64,000 nt of DNA from Bathynomus jamesi (taxonomy: Eukaryota; Arthropoda; Malacostraca; Isopoda; Cirolanidae): NCBI GenBank assembly GCA_023014485.1, contig JAJOZX010001078.1:1-64000 (forward strand). The letters run 5' to 3'. The notes under the pieces were generated by a model that saw nothing but the letters and a program-made list of their open reading frames with translations, made no database searches and was not told the DNA's origin. The position numbers were made by a program, and so were the translations under genes. Shown here piece by piece: positions 18,022 through 30,426 of this stretch (the first letter of the stretch is position 1; every line of letters starts with the position of its first letter).

Positions 18022-19975
18022 CTATGCTCTTAAGTCAGAGCGGATGATTTTAAGGGCTGAAAATAAGCGTTCTACACTAATTTGAGTAGGTGGCAAGGCC
18101 GTAACAGTCATAGACGCATCTTGGACTATTTTGGGGTATTTAGCAATTGCTTCTTTCACAGTCAACTTTGATGAACGATCAATCTTTTCCACCTCCTCCA
18201 ATGATTTATAGAAATTGATTTTGAATTTATCCAATGCACTCTGGGGGTGTTCCTCCTGTTCCAATTCCAATCGCCTTCGCTTTGATCGTTCTTGCCTGTC
18301 CAGATGTTTTTCAAAATCTAATTCTTCATCAGAGCCTGAATTTGATGACGACGACGAAATCGTATGACTGCCATGAAGTGGCCCAACTACTGCCTCGGAT
18401 TCATCATGACCATGATCTCGTAGACTTTTAATATGTATGGCTACATCACATAAGGCAGCTTTGGCTCTGATTTGCTGCGCTTCTCTTAATGTCACTCTGT
18501 ACATGGCATCAACATATATAGCAGCCAAAAGAATATCATTGTTTAGCAGAAGCTTTTGTCTCTGTATCATCGAATTCCTTATATCATCGGCTAGTATGCC
18601 ACCAGTTTGAGACAAACTGAAAATAAGCGTCTTTCACTCCTTATAGAATAAGCCAGGAGTCAAATCATCTGATTGCAATTTTTTTGTCACGTTATAAGGA
18701 TGGCGAAGTAAGCCCTCGAGTTGTTTTACCTGATCCCACTGAGCCTCAGTCATGATGACATCCGGGGAGGCCATGTCGCTAAGGAAAGGTTTTATTTCAA
18801 GAATCCGTTGAATCATCATGTATGTACTACCCCACCGAGTCGCTTGGTCCAAAATTGCTCCTTTGCCAGCTCGTCGCTTCAAAATAGAGTCTAGTTTTGG
18901 CGTTCTAGCTGCCACAGCAACTTTTCGTATTCTTCCAATGAGATTAGCTGCATGTTGTCCTTTCAAGCCATCGCGTATTGCCAACTGCAGTGTGTGGACA
19001 CTGCAGCGCATATGATGGATTTTGGATATTCTTGCTGCAGTATCCACAAATGACTCTAATGTATCGTGACTATCATGATCATCAACCACCGTTACTTGTT
19101 CTGTTGTTCATTATCTTCAGAATAATCATCAACATAATCATCACTATCTTCTGAATCTCCCACTACTTCTTTTTTGTTAAATTTTTCAAGTGTTTTCACC
19201 ATGTTGGAAGCATTGTCCGTTACAATTGACAATACCTGGTCCTTTCTGATGTTAAAATCATTTAATACATCCATTACTAGTTTTTCAAGATAATCACTGG
19301 TATGCTGTGCTTTAGTATCTCTTACTGCTAATGTCCGCGTGACTACTATTTTTTTCATCGATAAAGTGAATATTAATTGCAAAGTAGTTTACTCTATGGC
19401 GAGTACAGGAATCCATCTTTAAGAACAGGATTCGTCCTCGAAGACATTCTTTTAGTGCATGCTTCTGCTTTTGCGATTCTTCCATTATCATATTACGAAT
19501 GTTGCCACGTTCTAATGAAATGCCAAGTATATTTGCCATTTCCCCATTCAGATTAGCAAAAGCCGGGGTTGAAAAAAATGTTAGAGGGAGATAATTCTTT
19601 ACAACCATTTCAATTATGCATGCTTTAAATTTGTCTGCTGTCATGGTCACTCTGACTTTTTTACTCATAAAATATTTTGACAGTAGTTTGACGAGAACTT
19701 GTGCTTGAATTGTCATCAGCCTTCTTCTTTCTTTCATCATCCTTTTCATTCACAATTTTGTAATCCTTTGGATGATGCCGTTCCGTTGAAGGTGGCGTTT
19801 TAGATTTCCTGCTCTTGTTGGAGCATTGGATCCTTCACCTGAGAAGGCACTAATTTTGGCATCACATTTTTTCCTGATCATCAGTGCCCTTTTGGCACTG
19901 ACATACGTAATATTTTCCATCAGCAGTGAGTGAAAAATATTCAAAAACAGCAGATTTATACTTTTGATGTGACAT
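18022..19975 (-). pseudogene. hAT-superfamily transposase, degraded
   Basis: Read on the minus strand. The ATG at 19975 is followed by a BED-type zinc finger (YVCQCQK ... NLKRHLQR). The middle carries hAT hallmarks (IVTDNASNM and RWGSTYMMIQRILE), and the C-terminal dimerisation domain reads PPTQISVERLFSALKIIRSD. The frame breaks at several places (near 19865, 19750, 19312-19382, 19090 and 18616-18633), including in-frame stops, so no full protein is made. It is a normal-length hAT transposase (about 600 residues) and belongs to the element whose terminal repeat is at 20316-20336. Confidence 0.9.
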
Positions 19976-20239
19976 TACGCTGTTATCATTACTTATCAAA
20001 TTGAAATCTGAAAAAGATTTAGGGTTGCTAGTACAAAATTTTTAAATGTCCTTATTATTAATTATGTTAATTAATTAATTATAATCCTTATTAATTATAA
20101 GCAACTATATTTTTATATTATTTATATTTATATATTATATATTATTTATATTATATTATATATTAAAACATTAGGTTAAATCTATTTTATTCATAAAATT
20201 GAGCTAGGCCTAGGCCTAGGCTGCTATGGTTATAGTTGA

Positions 20240-20336
20240 AGGATTTGCACCGACTCCGACTCCATCCATCTATGCACTTCCAACTCCGACTCCACTCAAA
20301 ATTGACCGACTCCACGACTCCGACTCCACAGCCCTG
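20240..20336 (-). repeat. hAT terminal region with TIR
   Basis: Reverse complement begins CAGGGCTGTGGAGTCGGAGT and continues with repeated GGAGTCGG words, a known style of hAT terminus in animals. The next 8 bases outward, CTATTTAC, would be the target duplication, but I find no matching partner end near 17.8-18.0 kb, so the other end is missing or rearranged. Confidence 0.7.
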
Positions 20337-20344
20337 CTATTTAC

Positions 20345-20890
20345 AGGAAGAACTACTAAACAGGAAAACAAACATGAAAAACTCAGATTCGTTGATGAAT
20401 TTAAAAGAAAATCATATATTGAAAATATGAAAGAAAAGGATATGAAGATTATAATGGAAATCTGATTAAATATGGTAGAGGTGAAAGAAAACTATAAAGG
20501 AAAATATAAGGACATGAAGTGTGGAGTATGCAGGAGACGAATGATACCACAGAACACTCGTTTCATTGTGAAAAACTAAGAAACATAGTTGGGAGATGAT
20601 GAGAGTAGAGCATATAAATAAACCAGAAAGTAACAAAAATTATATAGTAAAAGTAATGGAACTTGGAAGGAGACTCTGCTAGACAGTTAAGATAATAAGT
20701 ACGTGATAGGAGATACAGAGTAGAGGCTCTGCACCGGAAACGTGTGCTGATCCGCAAGATCAAGCGAGCAAATTCTGGAACCTGGAACCTGGCACATCAA
20801 AAATTTTAGCTACGCATCGGAAGCCATAAGTAAAAAAAAAATGTGACAAGTTGTATTTGAAATGTAATTGCTTCGTGAGCTTCAAGTAAA
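20345..20890. other. No gene recognised
   Basis: AT-rich sequence with scattered short frames that show no conserved words. I see nothing further in it. Confidence 0.5.
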
Positions 20891-20891
20891 A

Positions 20892-21563
20892 TCTAGGTAA
20901 ATATTCGTTTTAGCACATGACCTGGACTTTGGCATGAAAATTGGTTTTTCTGGTGTATTTCACCGTGTTTTGTGCGAATCTGACCTTCATTTCTTGTGCA
21001 AATGAGCAGCTGTGGAGTTATGACCCCCTCCCCCATCCTACGATTTTGAAGTCCCCGGAAGTGGGCAGGGCTTTGAAGTAGAGGGAAATTGGGGTAAAAG
21101 AGGGCGTGCTCCTAGCCGTAGTGGCACTACCAAACCTAACCATACTATCTAACCTAACCTAGGCCTAACGCCGTGCTCCTAGCCAGGGGCTTCGCCTCCT
21201 GTGGGAATATTTGTAGGTCAGAAATGCATAAACAAGTGAAATACACCAAAAAACGAATTTTCATGCCACCATGTTACCCTAGACCTAATTAATAAAATAA
21301 TGAGAGTTCACAACTGGTACACACAACGGCCATGATGAATTTGAATTTGGAGGTCAACGTCGTTTTCTTCCCGGAAAATGTATCTACGCGCATGCAATTT
21401 ATTTATTTATTTTAATCGATCCAAAAATTGCTTATATCTCCGTTAATATCAATTTGCATAAGAAATACCATAGAAGAAAATAAATTTAGATTTAAATTCT
21501 ACATAAGAAAAACCTATTGTCATCCCAAAGTACAGGTCATGTGCTAAAACGAATATTAACCAA
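20892..21563. mobile_element. Non-autonomous TIR/fold-back element
   Basis: Ends are inverted copies of AATATTCGTTTTAGCACATG followed by ACCTG (20896-20922 and about 21533-21557). A second, inner inverted pair (GGCATGAAAATTGGTTTTTC / GAATTTTCATGCC) lies inside. No coding capacity. Related words recur at 22830-22900, 24272-24575 and 25424. Confidence 0.65.
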
Positions 21564-23040
21564 AATCTGTGAAGCTGCATTTAAAATTTAAGTGATTTAA
21601 GTGAGCTAATTGTAAATGTTAAACTCTAACTTGCTTAGAGAATATTCCGCCCGTCGGACGGGTATTTTCGCTAGTGTTACTATAATTTACCAAATGTCTG
21701 TCCGTCTGTCCGCAGAAAAAACGTTTACGTTTCTGAACCGAATTCGACCAAACTTCGTATGATGGATGGGGTAATGAGTAATGAACGAAAATATACATGT
21801 ATGACCCCCCCCCCTCAATTACTGGGCCCGAAGGCCCCAGCACCGTAATAAAACTATAGAAAAGAACGCAATCATGAAAATCTTGAGCTTTACATTGTGT
21901 CAAGATTTGTGAAGCTTAATATTTTCATGACTAGTTTTATTGACTAAATAATTGAACCCCCACTAATTGGGGGCCTGCGGCTCCCCAATTCCTGTCGGTT
22001 CAATTTCAATAGAACTATAAAAAGAACGGTCATGAAAATCTTAAGCTTCACATTGCCGCCTGTAATAAAATAAAAAGCCACAGTAAATAATTTCGAACCA
22101 AAGATTTTGAAAAGGCAGCGAAAGCTTAATATTTATTTTAAGTTCACGAGAAACTTAGATTTTAAATGCAACTTCATAAATCTTGACACAATGGGTTCAG
22201 ATGTGAAGCTTAAGATTTTCATGGCTGCGTTCTTTTCTATAGTTTTATTGACCGAATTACTATTTCAATTTCACAAATGTGGATGGAATTTTTTAGAAGC
22301 GTCCACAGACTATTTAAATTGATGATGATTATTAGAATGAGGTGTTGATGTTTGATGTAAGTTAGAGTTGATGTTTAGGTTAAATAAGGAAATACATTAC
22401 TGTATTTGAAACAGGAATGTTTTTTCCATTTCCTTTTGCCCCCCCCCCCCCCCCCCCACACACACACACAATTACTGGGGCCGAAGGCCTCAGCACCGCA
22501 GGGTCTATCTTCAGCTATTTTATGAAAATCAAACCATACCAAACCTAACCTAACCTCCATCACGTAACTTACCTGTTAGTGAGGTGGGTAAAATTTGGCA
22601 ACGGGAAGCTTTTTTATTTTTATCGTAATCACACAAATGGCCACAGGTATTTCTTTTATCATCCTTGGTAAAGATTCGTTAGTGCACATGGTCAGAACTC
22701 TATATTGATTTTTATACAGGGAGATAGAGCAAAAAAGAATAAGAATACTTTACTCTATAGCGTTTTCCAATTTTTGGATCGATTAAAATCGATTGAAATC
22801 GTATGGTTGATTTTGATATGAGAATAAGTTTATCTGGTGTATTTTGTTGTGTTTTATTCAAATCTGACCTTCAATTCTTGGGCAAATGAATTATTGAATG
22901 CTCGGTTAGGTTAATTGAATGACCGGTTAGGTCAACTGTACGCCCTTGACGATTGGTTAGGTTGTGATTTTTCGTTAGTTTTAATGAAAATATTACGACT
23001 TAACCCAAAAAAATCTCTGTAACGGTTTTCAGCGAAAAAA
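21564..23040. repeat. Mosaic of dispersed repeats
   Basis: Holds a fold-back (GAAGCTTAATATTTTCATGAC near 21911 and its inverse near 22030-22055), the GGGCCCGAAGGCCCCAGCACC word at 21822-21842 and again at 22478-22497, and a poly-C/(CA)n tract at 22439-22469. The same family reappears at 27880-28260 and 45370-45540. No gene. Confidence 0.6.
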
Positions 23041-23555
23041 TTTAGGATAATCTCTAGGAGCGCTCCATTTTTCAATATTAAACATACACTCATAAAACAT
23101 ATACCATTTGAAAGCTCACATTTTTCTGAGTCTAAAAATGTAGTAATCCAAAAGCATCAATAGCAAATAAAAAGTAACTAGATTTAATTAATTGTTTGAC
23201 GCGTGACGTCATTAACTACATTATAAAGGTTGGCTAAGTTATAAATCTTCAGTCTGTGTTGTAAGATCGTATTTTTGGTAATTGTTACGCTAACCTAACA
23301 TGAATATGTTATTACATTATCATTTGTATAATTTAGTTCTCGGGGGTACGGGGGCAGAGCCCCCGTAAAGATCACGCATCACAAATTGATCTGTATAGGG
23401 TTTTATATTTAAACCTAGTTACTTTTTATTTGCTTTGATACTTTTGGATTACTACATTTTTAGACTCAGAAAAATGTGAGCTTTCAAATGGTATATGTTT
23501 TATGAGTGTATGTTTAATATTGAAAAATGGAGCGCTCCTAGGGATTTACCAAAAT
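23041..23555. mobile_element. MITE-like element with TIRs of about 140 bp
   Basis: Left arm 23041-23188 (AGGAGCGCTCCATTTTTCAA ... TAAAAAGTAACTAG) is inverted at 23411-23555 with few differences. The 220-bp centre is unique. No transposase, so it would move in trans. Confidence 0.8.
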
Positions 23556-23903
23556 TCGTTTCCTCTAAAGTTAATATTTACTTTGATTAATATTTACAGA
23601 TCTTATTTTTCATTCGCGTTTATATCGTATTTAATAACATTTCATTAAAAACATATGAAGAATGTTGTACTCAGTTGTAGTAACTTTGTCGTTTAAAACA
23701 GTTTGGAGTTATTTGAAACATTTACCTATACTTCTTGCTAGAAAGCATGGCATTTACTGCATAATAACCCCGCTTTGTTTTCCTCTTGAAGAATTTTGTC
23801 ATGAATTCGTTTGCAAATCCACCTCAACTCCTTTTTCCTTCTTTCCTTGGGAAAACAAATTTCGGTCATTCTTCTCAATATGTTTCTTCTCTGATTCGGA
23901 GAA

Positions 23904-24126
23904 AAGTTAATGTGGATCACTTTAACATATTGCTTCCCAGGAACCTCTCTTTAACATATTGCTTCCCAGTGTATATCACTTTAACATGTTGCTTCCCAGT
24001 GTATATCACTTTAACATGTTGCTTCCCAGTGTATATCACTTTAACATGTTCCCAGTGTTAATCACTTTAACATATTGCTTCCCGAATGCTTTGGGAAGCA
24101 TATGTTTAAAGTGATCCGTTAATGTT
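23904..24126. mobile_element. Small TIR element built around a tandem repeat
   Basis: TIRs AAGTTAATGTGGATCACTTT (23904) and the inverse AAAGTGATCCGTTAATG (24109) enclose five copies of a unit of about 30 bp (CACTTTAACATGTTGCTTCCCAGTGTATAT). Confidence 0.65.
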
Positions 24127-24307
24127 TCTTTTCTATTAATTCTGAATTCTGTGGCTTGCTCAGCATTTCCGCATCTCCCCCCCTCCCCCACGCTAAACTA
24201 AAATAAACTGAATTTTTTTGTATTAGCAAAAATTTGGTGAGATCTATCTTTTTTTGTAATAAGAACATAAGATAATTATTCGTTTTTACACCCAGTCTGT
24301 TTTTAAG

Positions 24308-24488
24308 ATGAGAACAAACTTTTCTGGTCAATTTTGAGGTGTTCTGCACGAATCTGCTATCCGTTTCCTGTGCAAATGCGTAGTTTTTCGAGATATCGTC
24401 ATCTCGAAACTACGCATTTGCACAGGAAACGGATGGCAGTTTCGTACAAAACACCTCAAAATTAACTAGAAAAGTTTGCTCTCATCAT
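24308..24488. repeat. Fold-back element, copy 1
   Basis: Arms of about 85 bp; the inner part GTTTCCTGTGCAAATGCGTA is mirrored exactly around a TCGAGATATCGTCATCTCGA centre. A second copy is at 25231-25410. Confidence 0.8.
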
Positions 24489-24594
24489 TTTCATTTAAAC
24501 TAACGACAATATCGCGACTTAACCTAACCAATCATCAGGGGTGTACAGTTGACGGTTAATATTCGTTTTTTGACCCAGTCACACCCAGCTATAA

Positions 24595-25990
24595 CAGCAA
24601 TATAAAGTATATTGAATAACCAATCAAAGCTGAATAAGAAAATATATATATTATTTTGTGCAAATTTGTATAAAATGTACTTTTTTAAAAATATTTTCTA
24701 CTTTCTAATATGTATGTATATAAATTTCGGTTGGTTTGTTTATTTGGGCTACCTTTTTTGGAGATTTTTCTTGGCTTTTTTTGGCTACTTTTTCTTGCTT
24801 TGGCTACTTCTTTCTGTTTCTGGTTAGTGTGGTAATTTTCGTTCTACTGGTATGACGTGTCAATCTTGTGAACTTGATTTCGAAGACCTAATCCGCCTTG
24901 TTGGCCTCGATGAGAAAAAAGTTTAGATTTTTTTTCCAATCACGGCATAATTCCGACATCCGTGATTTGCCCTAAATGTAATACTGCCTGTATTTTAAGA
25001 CAAGACTCGAAGGTGTTTAGGTGCCGTAAAAAAAATGGAAGCATGTGAAATCGTGAGTTTTACGTGCTGGGAATAGACGTCCTCATTACCAGAAATATTT
25101 CGCACGATACTTGTTCCTGGCAGAACATCCTGACGATTCTACAGTTCTGCATCACTTCCTTACTGCAATTGCAGAACTATATCCTCCAAAATAAGGTGAC
25201 TGGTTAGCTAAGTTAGGTTAGGTTGTGTTTAGCACGAATGCAAACTTTTCTGGTCGATTTTGAGGTGTTTTGCATGAATCTGCCATCCGTTTCCTGTGCA
25301 AATGCGTAGTTTTTCGAGATGACGATATCTCGAAAACTACGCATTTGCACAGGAAACGGATGGCAGATTCGTGCAGAGCACCTCCAAATTGACCAGAAAC
25401 GTTTGCTCTCATTATAAAAAGAGACTGGGTCAAAAACGAATAATTACCCAGTTGACCTAACCGGGCCTTCAGTTGACCTAACCGGGCCTTCAACTAACCT
25501 AACCGGGCATTCAACTAACCTAACCGGGCATTCAACTAACCTAACAGGTTAATATTGGTTATTTCACCTAAATATCTTCTGATCTTTTCGTATTAAGCAC
25601 TCACTGTCACATTTCGGGCAAGTTAAGGATGAGAATAACGCCGTAATTGCTAAAAACATCCAATCCTTTGTCTTCATCTAGGGCACATGACGAATCAAGT
25701 TCTCAAAGTCAAAATCACACGAATGGCACGTCATAATTCTATCACAAACACCACTAAACTGAATCCAATTAGAAAAAAAAATAGCCAGAACAAAACTCAA
25801 CCAACTAATTAAGTCGCAGAGTAGCGAAAAAATAGCCAATCAGGAAAAATATTTTATGAAAAAAAAGTACATTATAGCCAAAACAGGAAATATATTTCAT
25901 TAAAAAAAGTACATTTGAACAAATTTGCACACATAAGATATATATTTTCTTAGTCAGTTTTGAATGGTAATTCAATATATTGTACTGTTT
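24595..25990. mobile_element. Long inverted-repeat element containing two zinc-ribbon ORF remnants
   Basis: 24600-24900 and 25690-25990 are diverged inverted repeats (AAAATATATATATTATTTTG / its inverse, GCAAATTTGTATAAAATGTA / inverse). Each arm leads into a short ORF starting MTCxSCxxDFExLIR: plus strand from the ATG at 24852, minus strand from the ATG at 25734. Both then show CPKC downstream; the plus copy has a CPKCNTAC ... FRCRKK zinc-ribbon pattern like that of ISXO2/Merlin-type transposases. Both are interrupted by stops and frame changes. The second fold-back copy (25231-25410) lies between them. Confidence 0.45.
25231..25410. repeat. Fold-back element, copy 2
   Basis: Same family as 24308-24488, with GCGTAGTTTTTCGAGATGAC at the centre. 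Followed by four to five short tandem copies of CTAACCGGGCATTCAACTAAC-like words at 25448-25545. Confidence 0.8.
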
Positions 25991-26659
25991 TAACGGCGCG
26001 TGAGCGGGTTAAAAGACGAATATTAACCGAGCATACAATTTCATTATGAGTAATATTTATAAAAGTAACTAAAATAAAGCTTGAGGTATATTACTGTAAC
26101 TTAAATGAGACATCAAATCATGTTTGTCGAGAGGGATAATTTACGTGTAAATTTGTTACGTAGATATCTAAACCTAAATCGCTCACCTTTTCTTGCAAAT
26201 TACACTCCACATCACAACTTTTACATATTACAGTATTTCTCGCCAATCTTTTAAATTGTAAATAAGCTAACACTTCACTGTCATCTTTTAGAAGTTACAG
26301 TAAATCTCTGAAGGCGGACAAGCCCATCTTTCTCACTTCACCTTGAACTTAAAACTGAAAAATGTTGATTGGTTGATCTGCTTGCTATAATGTATTGCGC
26401 ATAATAAAGCTGGGTATACAGTATACTGTCCGACAGTGCCCAAGACAGTAGCTGGAATCGTGTAAACACACCGTTGGGCAATGAAGAAGACAGTAAAAAA
26501 GACAAGACAGTTGGCGCGACAGTAGCTGGCGAGACTTTCTATTTTTAGACAGCAGACAGTCCAGTACAACCGACTGACAGTGCACTGTCATCGTGTAAAG
26601 TGTAAACACTCATAGTAATTATTTTTCATTTATAGGCGTTATAGTGCATTTTAGTGGAG
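25991..26659. other. No gene recognised
   Basis: AT-rich to 26380, then a block of GACAGT-rich sequence (26420-26600) with ACTGTC/GACAGT inverted words that may be the terminal region of the neighbouring Harbinger remnant. No frame looks coding. Confidence 0.4.
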
Positions 26660-26925
26660 AGCTTACCTGACCTAGAATATGGTTTCAGGATGTTTGTTCA
26701 CAATGAAAATGCATCATCTGCCACAAAAACAGTATTTGGGGGAATATTTACGAGTGTTTGTAATTGAAATGCTGAGAACCTCCATTCGGTGGATTTTTAA
26801 TAGTTATGTGTTTACCATCCATCACACCTATACACCCGGGGAAATTCCATCTCTTGTTGAATATCTTCTCACTCTCTAGCCATTGCATTTCCGTCTCAGG
26901 AACCTGAAAAGTAGGAAATATATAT

Positions 26926-26930
<5 letters not shown>
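26660..26930 (-). pseudogene. PIF/Harbinger transposase fragment
   Basis: Minus-strand reading FNKRWNFPGCIGVMDGKHITI is the first catalytic-Asp region of HARBI1-like DDE_Tnp_4 transposases. It is followed by NPPNGGSQHFNYKHS. One register away, NIPPNTVFVADDAFSL carries the second catalytic Asp. The distance between the two is too short, so the middle is deleted, and a stop follows AFSL. A (TA)n tract (26920-26962) cuts the 5' side. Confidence 0.85.
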
Positions 26931-26967
<37 letters not shown>

Positions 26968-27110
26968 CTAGAATTTGATATTGTTTGTTTGTAGGAACAT
27001 TTGCATGAATGCAAGACTCCGGCATCTGATGATACACAAGAAGAGGATAGTGATAATGAGCTGGTTAATACGAAAACTTCCACTTCCACCAAACAACATA
27101 TCTAACTATC

Positions 27111-27402
27111 TAACATACACCTTACACACTCGGGCTCACAGGGAATACTAGCTCTCACAAACATCAGCACATATTCATACCAACACTGTATTATTCCTAA
27201 CATATGGAAACAAGGTAAAATTATGACACTACTCAAACCAAACAAAAATCCAACAGAACCAGCTTCCTATAGACCCATTACTTTATTATGCACGCCTTCC
27301 AAAGTAACAGAAAGACTGATCTTACAAATCACCAACCCACAGATACCACTATCACCTAATCAACATGGATTCAGACCTCACCACTCAACCACGAGCTGAC
27401 GA
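27111..27402 (+). pseudogene. Non-LTR reverse transcriptase fragment
   Basis: The plus-strand frame reads GSQGILALTNI, then IWKQGKIMTLLKPNKNPTEP, ASYRPITLLCTPSKVTERLI and NQHGFRPHHSTT: the N-terminal part of a Jockey/CR1-group reverse transcriptase domain. It is only about 95 residues long and lacks the catalytic FADD. It differs from the element at 30.4-33.5 kb. Confidence 0.8.
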
Positions 27403-28271
27403 GGAAGCTTCTAGCAGTAGCTGTATCCTCCAGCGCGGGACACGTCAGCGCGTCAACGTCAACGAAAAAACGTGGAACGTCAACGCGAAGAAGAGGCGAC
27501 GTCAAACCGAAGACATCAACGCGCTGGTGGCCATTGGCCAAACTTCCTCAAATCTCCGTGCAGCGGGCTGTCTACAGTTAGCCAGACTGGCAGTCGACGG
27601 CCTGTTGCGTGGCACGGTCAGAGTGCCAATCGGCTCCCGGGTCCGGACCTATACCAACAATTATGCGTTGCTCACAAGGGTATGCATACAGACGAATTGG
27701 ACGTATAAGCAACAAGCTATCTTTTTTATTTCATTTAATTTTCATTTTTAATGTTTTTTCTTGTTTTTGTTCTAAATGAAATGTTTCAAAAATTAAAGCT
27801 CATTCTTTTATCAACCATTCTATATGATCCGTCCGCGACTTTTGGCCATTCATATATACGCAAAAGTGGGCCCTACGGGCCCATTTGGCTAGACCTGCGA
27901 TGCTGGGGTCTTCGGCCTCAGTAATTGGGGGTGCTTGCGGTCCCCCAATTATTGGGGAGTCAATAGTTTTCGGTCAAAAGAAAGCAGCCATGAAAAAAGC
28001 TTCACAAATCTTGATACAATGAGTTCGGATGTGAAGCTAACGATTTTCATTGCTGCGTCCTTTTCTATAGTTTTATTGACCGAATAATTGAACCCTCATT
28101 AATTGGGGGTCAATTATTCGGTCAAAAAAACTAGAAAAGAACGCAGCAATGAAAATCTTAAGCTTCACATCCCAACCCATTGTATCAAACAATGAAAATC
28201 TTAACGCTAGAGTAAAACGTCTAGAATAAAACGTCTGCAGACGGACGGACGGACAGGACTGCCTTTTTATA

Positions 28272-28315
<44 letters not shown>

Positions 28316-29795
28316 GCTTTAATATTTTTAACTATTTTTAATATGGTGTTCACCGTATTAAAAGTTCACCGTTCTTGTTCCAAATGAAATGTTTAATCAG
28401 GGCTGAGTTGTAAAAAATTAACAACCGGTACGGCGTACCGGTTCGTACCGCCTCAACTGAAGCCCTGATTATGTTGACTAAATAGAAAAATTATACTCGT
28501 GGTGTCTATCAAACAAGTGTGCTGATATAGGGGTTTATATGTCTTCTGGCTATTTCCTAAAGTGCACTGTGCACTGAATAGCAGAGGTACAATAATTACA
28601 ATAATTACTATACTACAAAGAGAAACCAACGCCAAGAGGCAAGTGTACTTGCTGTAATGGAAGTTGCCGAAGACTGCTTACTAGTATTAGCCGGAACGCA
28701 TGTAATTGAGCAGTATAACAACCGGTACGATTCATTAAAAAAGTTAACAACCGGAACGATTTATTAAAAAATTAACAAGGTACGGCGTACTTAATGCTTT
28801 CTCGGAATTCCATTGATATTGGCTAATAATAATGGAACAAACATTCCTCGTTCCATATGGGTAAGCTTTGGTATCATTTTCGATTCAAAGTACAAGCACT
28901 GCTCACCTACGTATATCTACTATGACCACCCTTGTACAAAATTTCGTACACGTTTGCTAGATCGAGAAAAAGCCAGGCGATCAATAAATTTACAAAATAC
29001 CACAGCCATCAAATTTTTTAACTTCACATCTAAAGTCAGTGAATAGTAATTTGTAAAGTTGTATTTAAAATCTAAGTGTCTCGTGAGTTTAATGTAAATG
29101 TTATGCTCTCAGTGACTTAAAATTTTCTCAAATACGTATTAGTTTTGTTTTTCTGTCCAAAATCTTTTGTATAAAATTATCTTCACATTATAATGTGAAC
29201 GTGGACCGATTAGGATAAATTGGTGGAATTTGGTACAAGGAACTAATTTCGTAACAGTTCCGGAGAACATATCGGTAAAAAATAAGCAAATCTCTAAGCA
29301 AATGTAGTTAATTTTTTTATCAGCAAAATAAAGTAGGTTTGTTTTTATGATTTTTTCTTTAAAAAATAAGTAATAAAGGATTGTGACGCGCGGATTCCAT
29401 TAAGGTTCAGCAAAACCAGTGCGAACGCAAAGAGTAAAAAGAATTCCTTTTTTAAAGGAACAAGTTCTTAGAACTTTTGCTTCAGGTTCCAAGTGCAGTG
29501 TGAACAAGGGAAAAAATGCACATAGCTTGGATTTTATATAATTAACATCTGTTGCAACTCCCCTTCACAACACACACACACACCACACACACCATATATG
29601 ACGTTTACACTTGGTTTGATTGGGTGTTTATGATTTCACCGACAATGGGCATTCGCATCTGCCCACAAAAAACTGAAAGAAAGGAAAAGAAGCCCCAACA
29701 GGGTCCAGGGTGAAGTTTCGAACACAAAAAAGAAAAGTCCTGTTAATGAATGAGCTAAGGACAGAAAAAGGTGGCAAAGTAGTACACAGGCAGGG

Positions 29796-29838
<43 letters not shown>

Positions 29839-29846
29839 ACTAAAAT
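27403..29846. repeat. Repeat mosaic without recognised genes
   Basis: 27880-28260 carries inverted AAAATCTTAAGCTTCACAT / GTGAAGCTAACGATTTTCAT blocks and AATTGGGGG words of the family at 21.6-22.3 kb. (TA)n at 28277-28314. 28396-28466 is a short inverted repeat with CAGGGCTGAGTTG / CAACTGAAGCCCTG ends and ACCGGTACGGCGTACCGGT inside. 28500-29780 shows nothing recognisable apart from a (CA)n-type tract near 29570-29592. The 128-residue frame at 27365-27751 has no family resemblance and overlaps the RT scrap. Confidence 0.5.
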
Positions 29847-29954
29847 CACAGAACAACATGTGATCTTTTTAATAAGCAAACAACCACAGGAAAAAGGAAA
29901 AGGAAACACGAAATCCGAGCGCTTTCGTGATATATTCACATCTTCAGGGTCAAG

Positions 29955-29956
<2 letters not shown>
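29847..29956. repeat. Fold-back family in (TA)n, partial copy
   Basis: AGCAAACAACCACAGGAAAA and GAGCGCTTTCGTGATATATT lie between two (TA)n tracts (29798-29839 and 29957-29986). Only one arm is present; the full two-armed form is at 36421-36545. Confidence 0.7.
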
Positions 29957-29989
<33 letters not shown>

Positions 29990-30426
29990 TGGTGGACCGG
30001 ATATCCGCATCTGCATCATTTTTAGTATCCACATCCACATCCGCACTTCTGACTGCGGATGTTATGCGGATATTACCTCTAATAAATTATGCAATTTACA
30101 ATTAAATTAGCTTATAAAGTAGCTTATAAGGCCCAGTCATGCACATTTCACGTAAAGTATTAATTATTAATGAACAAACAATATATAAACCTCAAAATAT
30201 AAATACTACCTGGTAACACAGAAAATTGAATGAAACTTATTTCGTTGAATTTTCTGTGGCTGAAACTCTTGAGAAACTCATTATTTTTATCATAATGAAA
30301 ACATTAATATTAATTTTAATTCTTAAGCATTGCCTGCCATAATAGTAATATCACGAAATTTGAAAAATTATGTCATACCTTATGAACCTTACCTTACCTT
30401 ATGTTGTTTCGTGTGTTGGTCTCTCT

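Noticed and set aside
27365..27751. 128-codon plus-strand ORF starting inside the RT fragment
   Set aside because: The first codons are the RT fragment read out of frame; no conserved words afterwards.
28396..28466. hAT MITE with CAGGGCTGAGTTG ends
   Set aside because: The flanking 8-mers do not match, so the borders cannot be supported.
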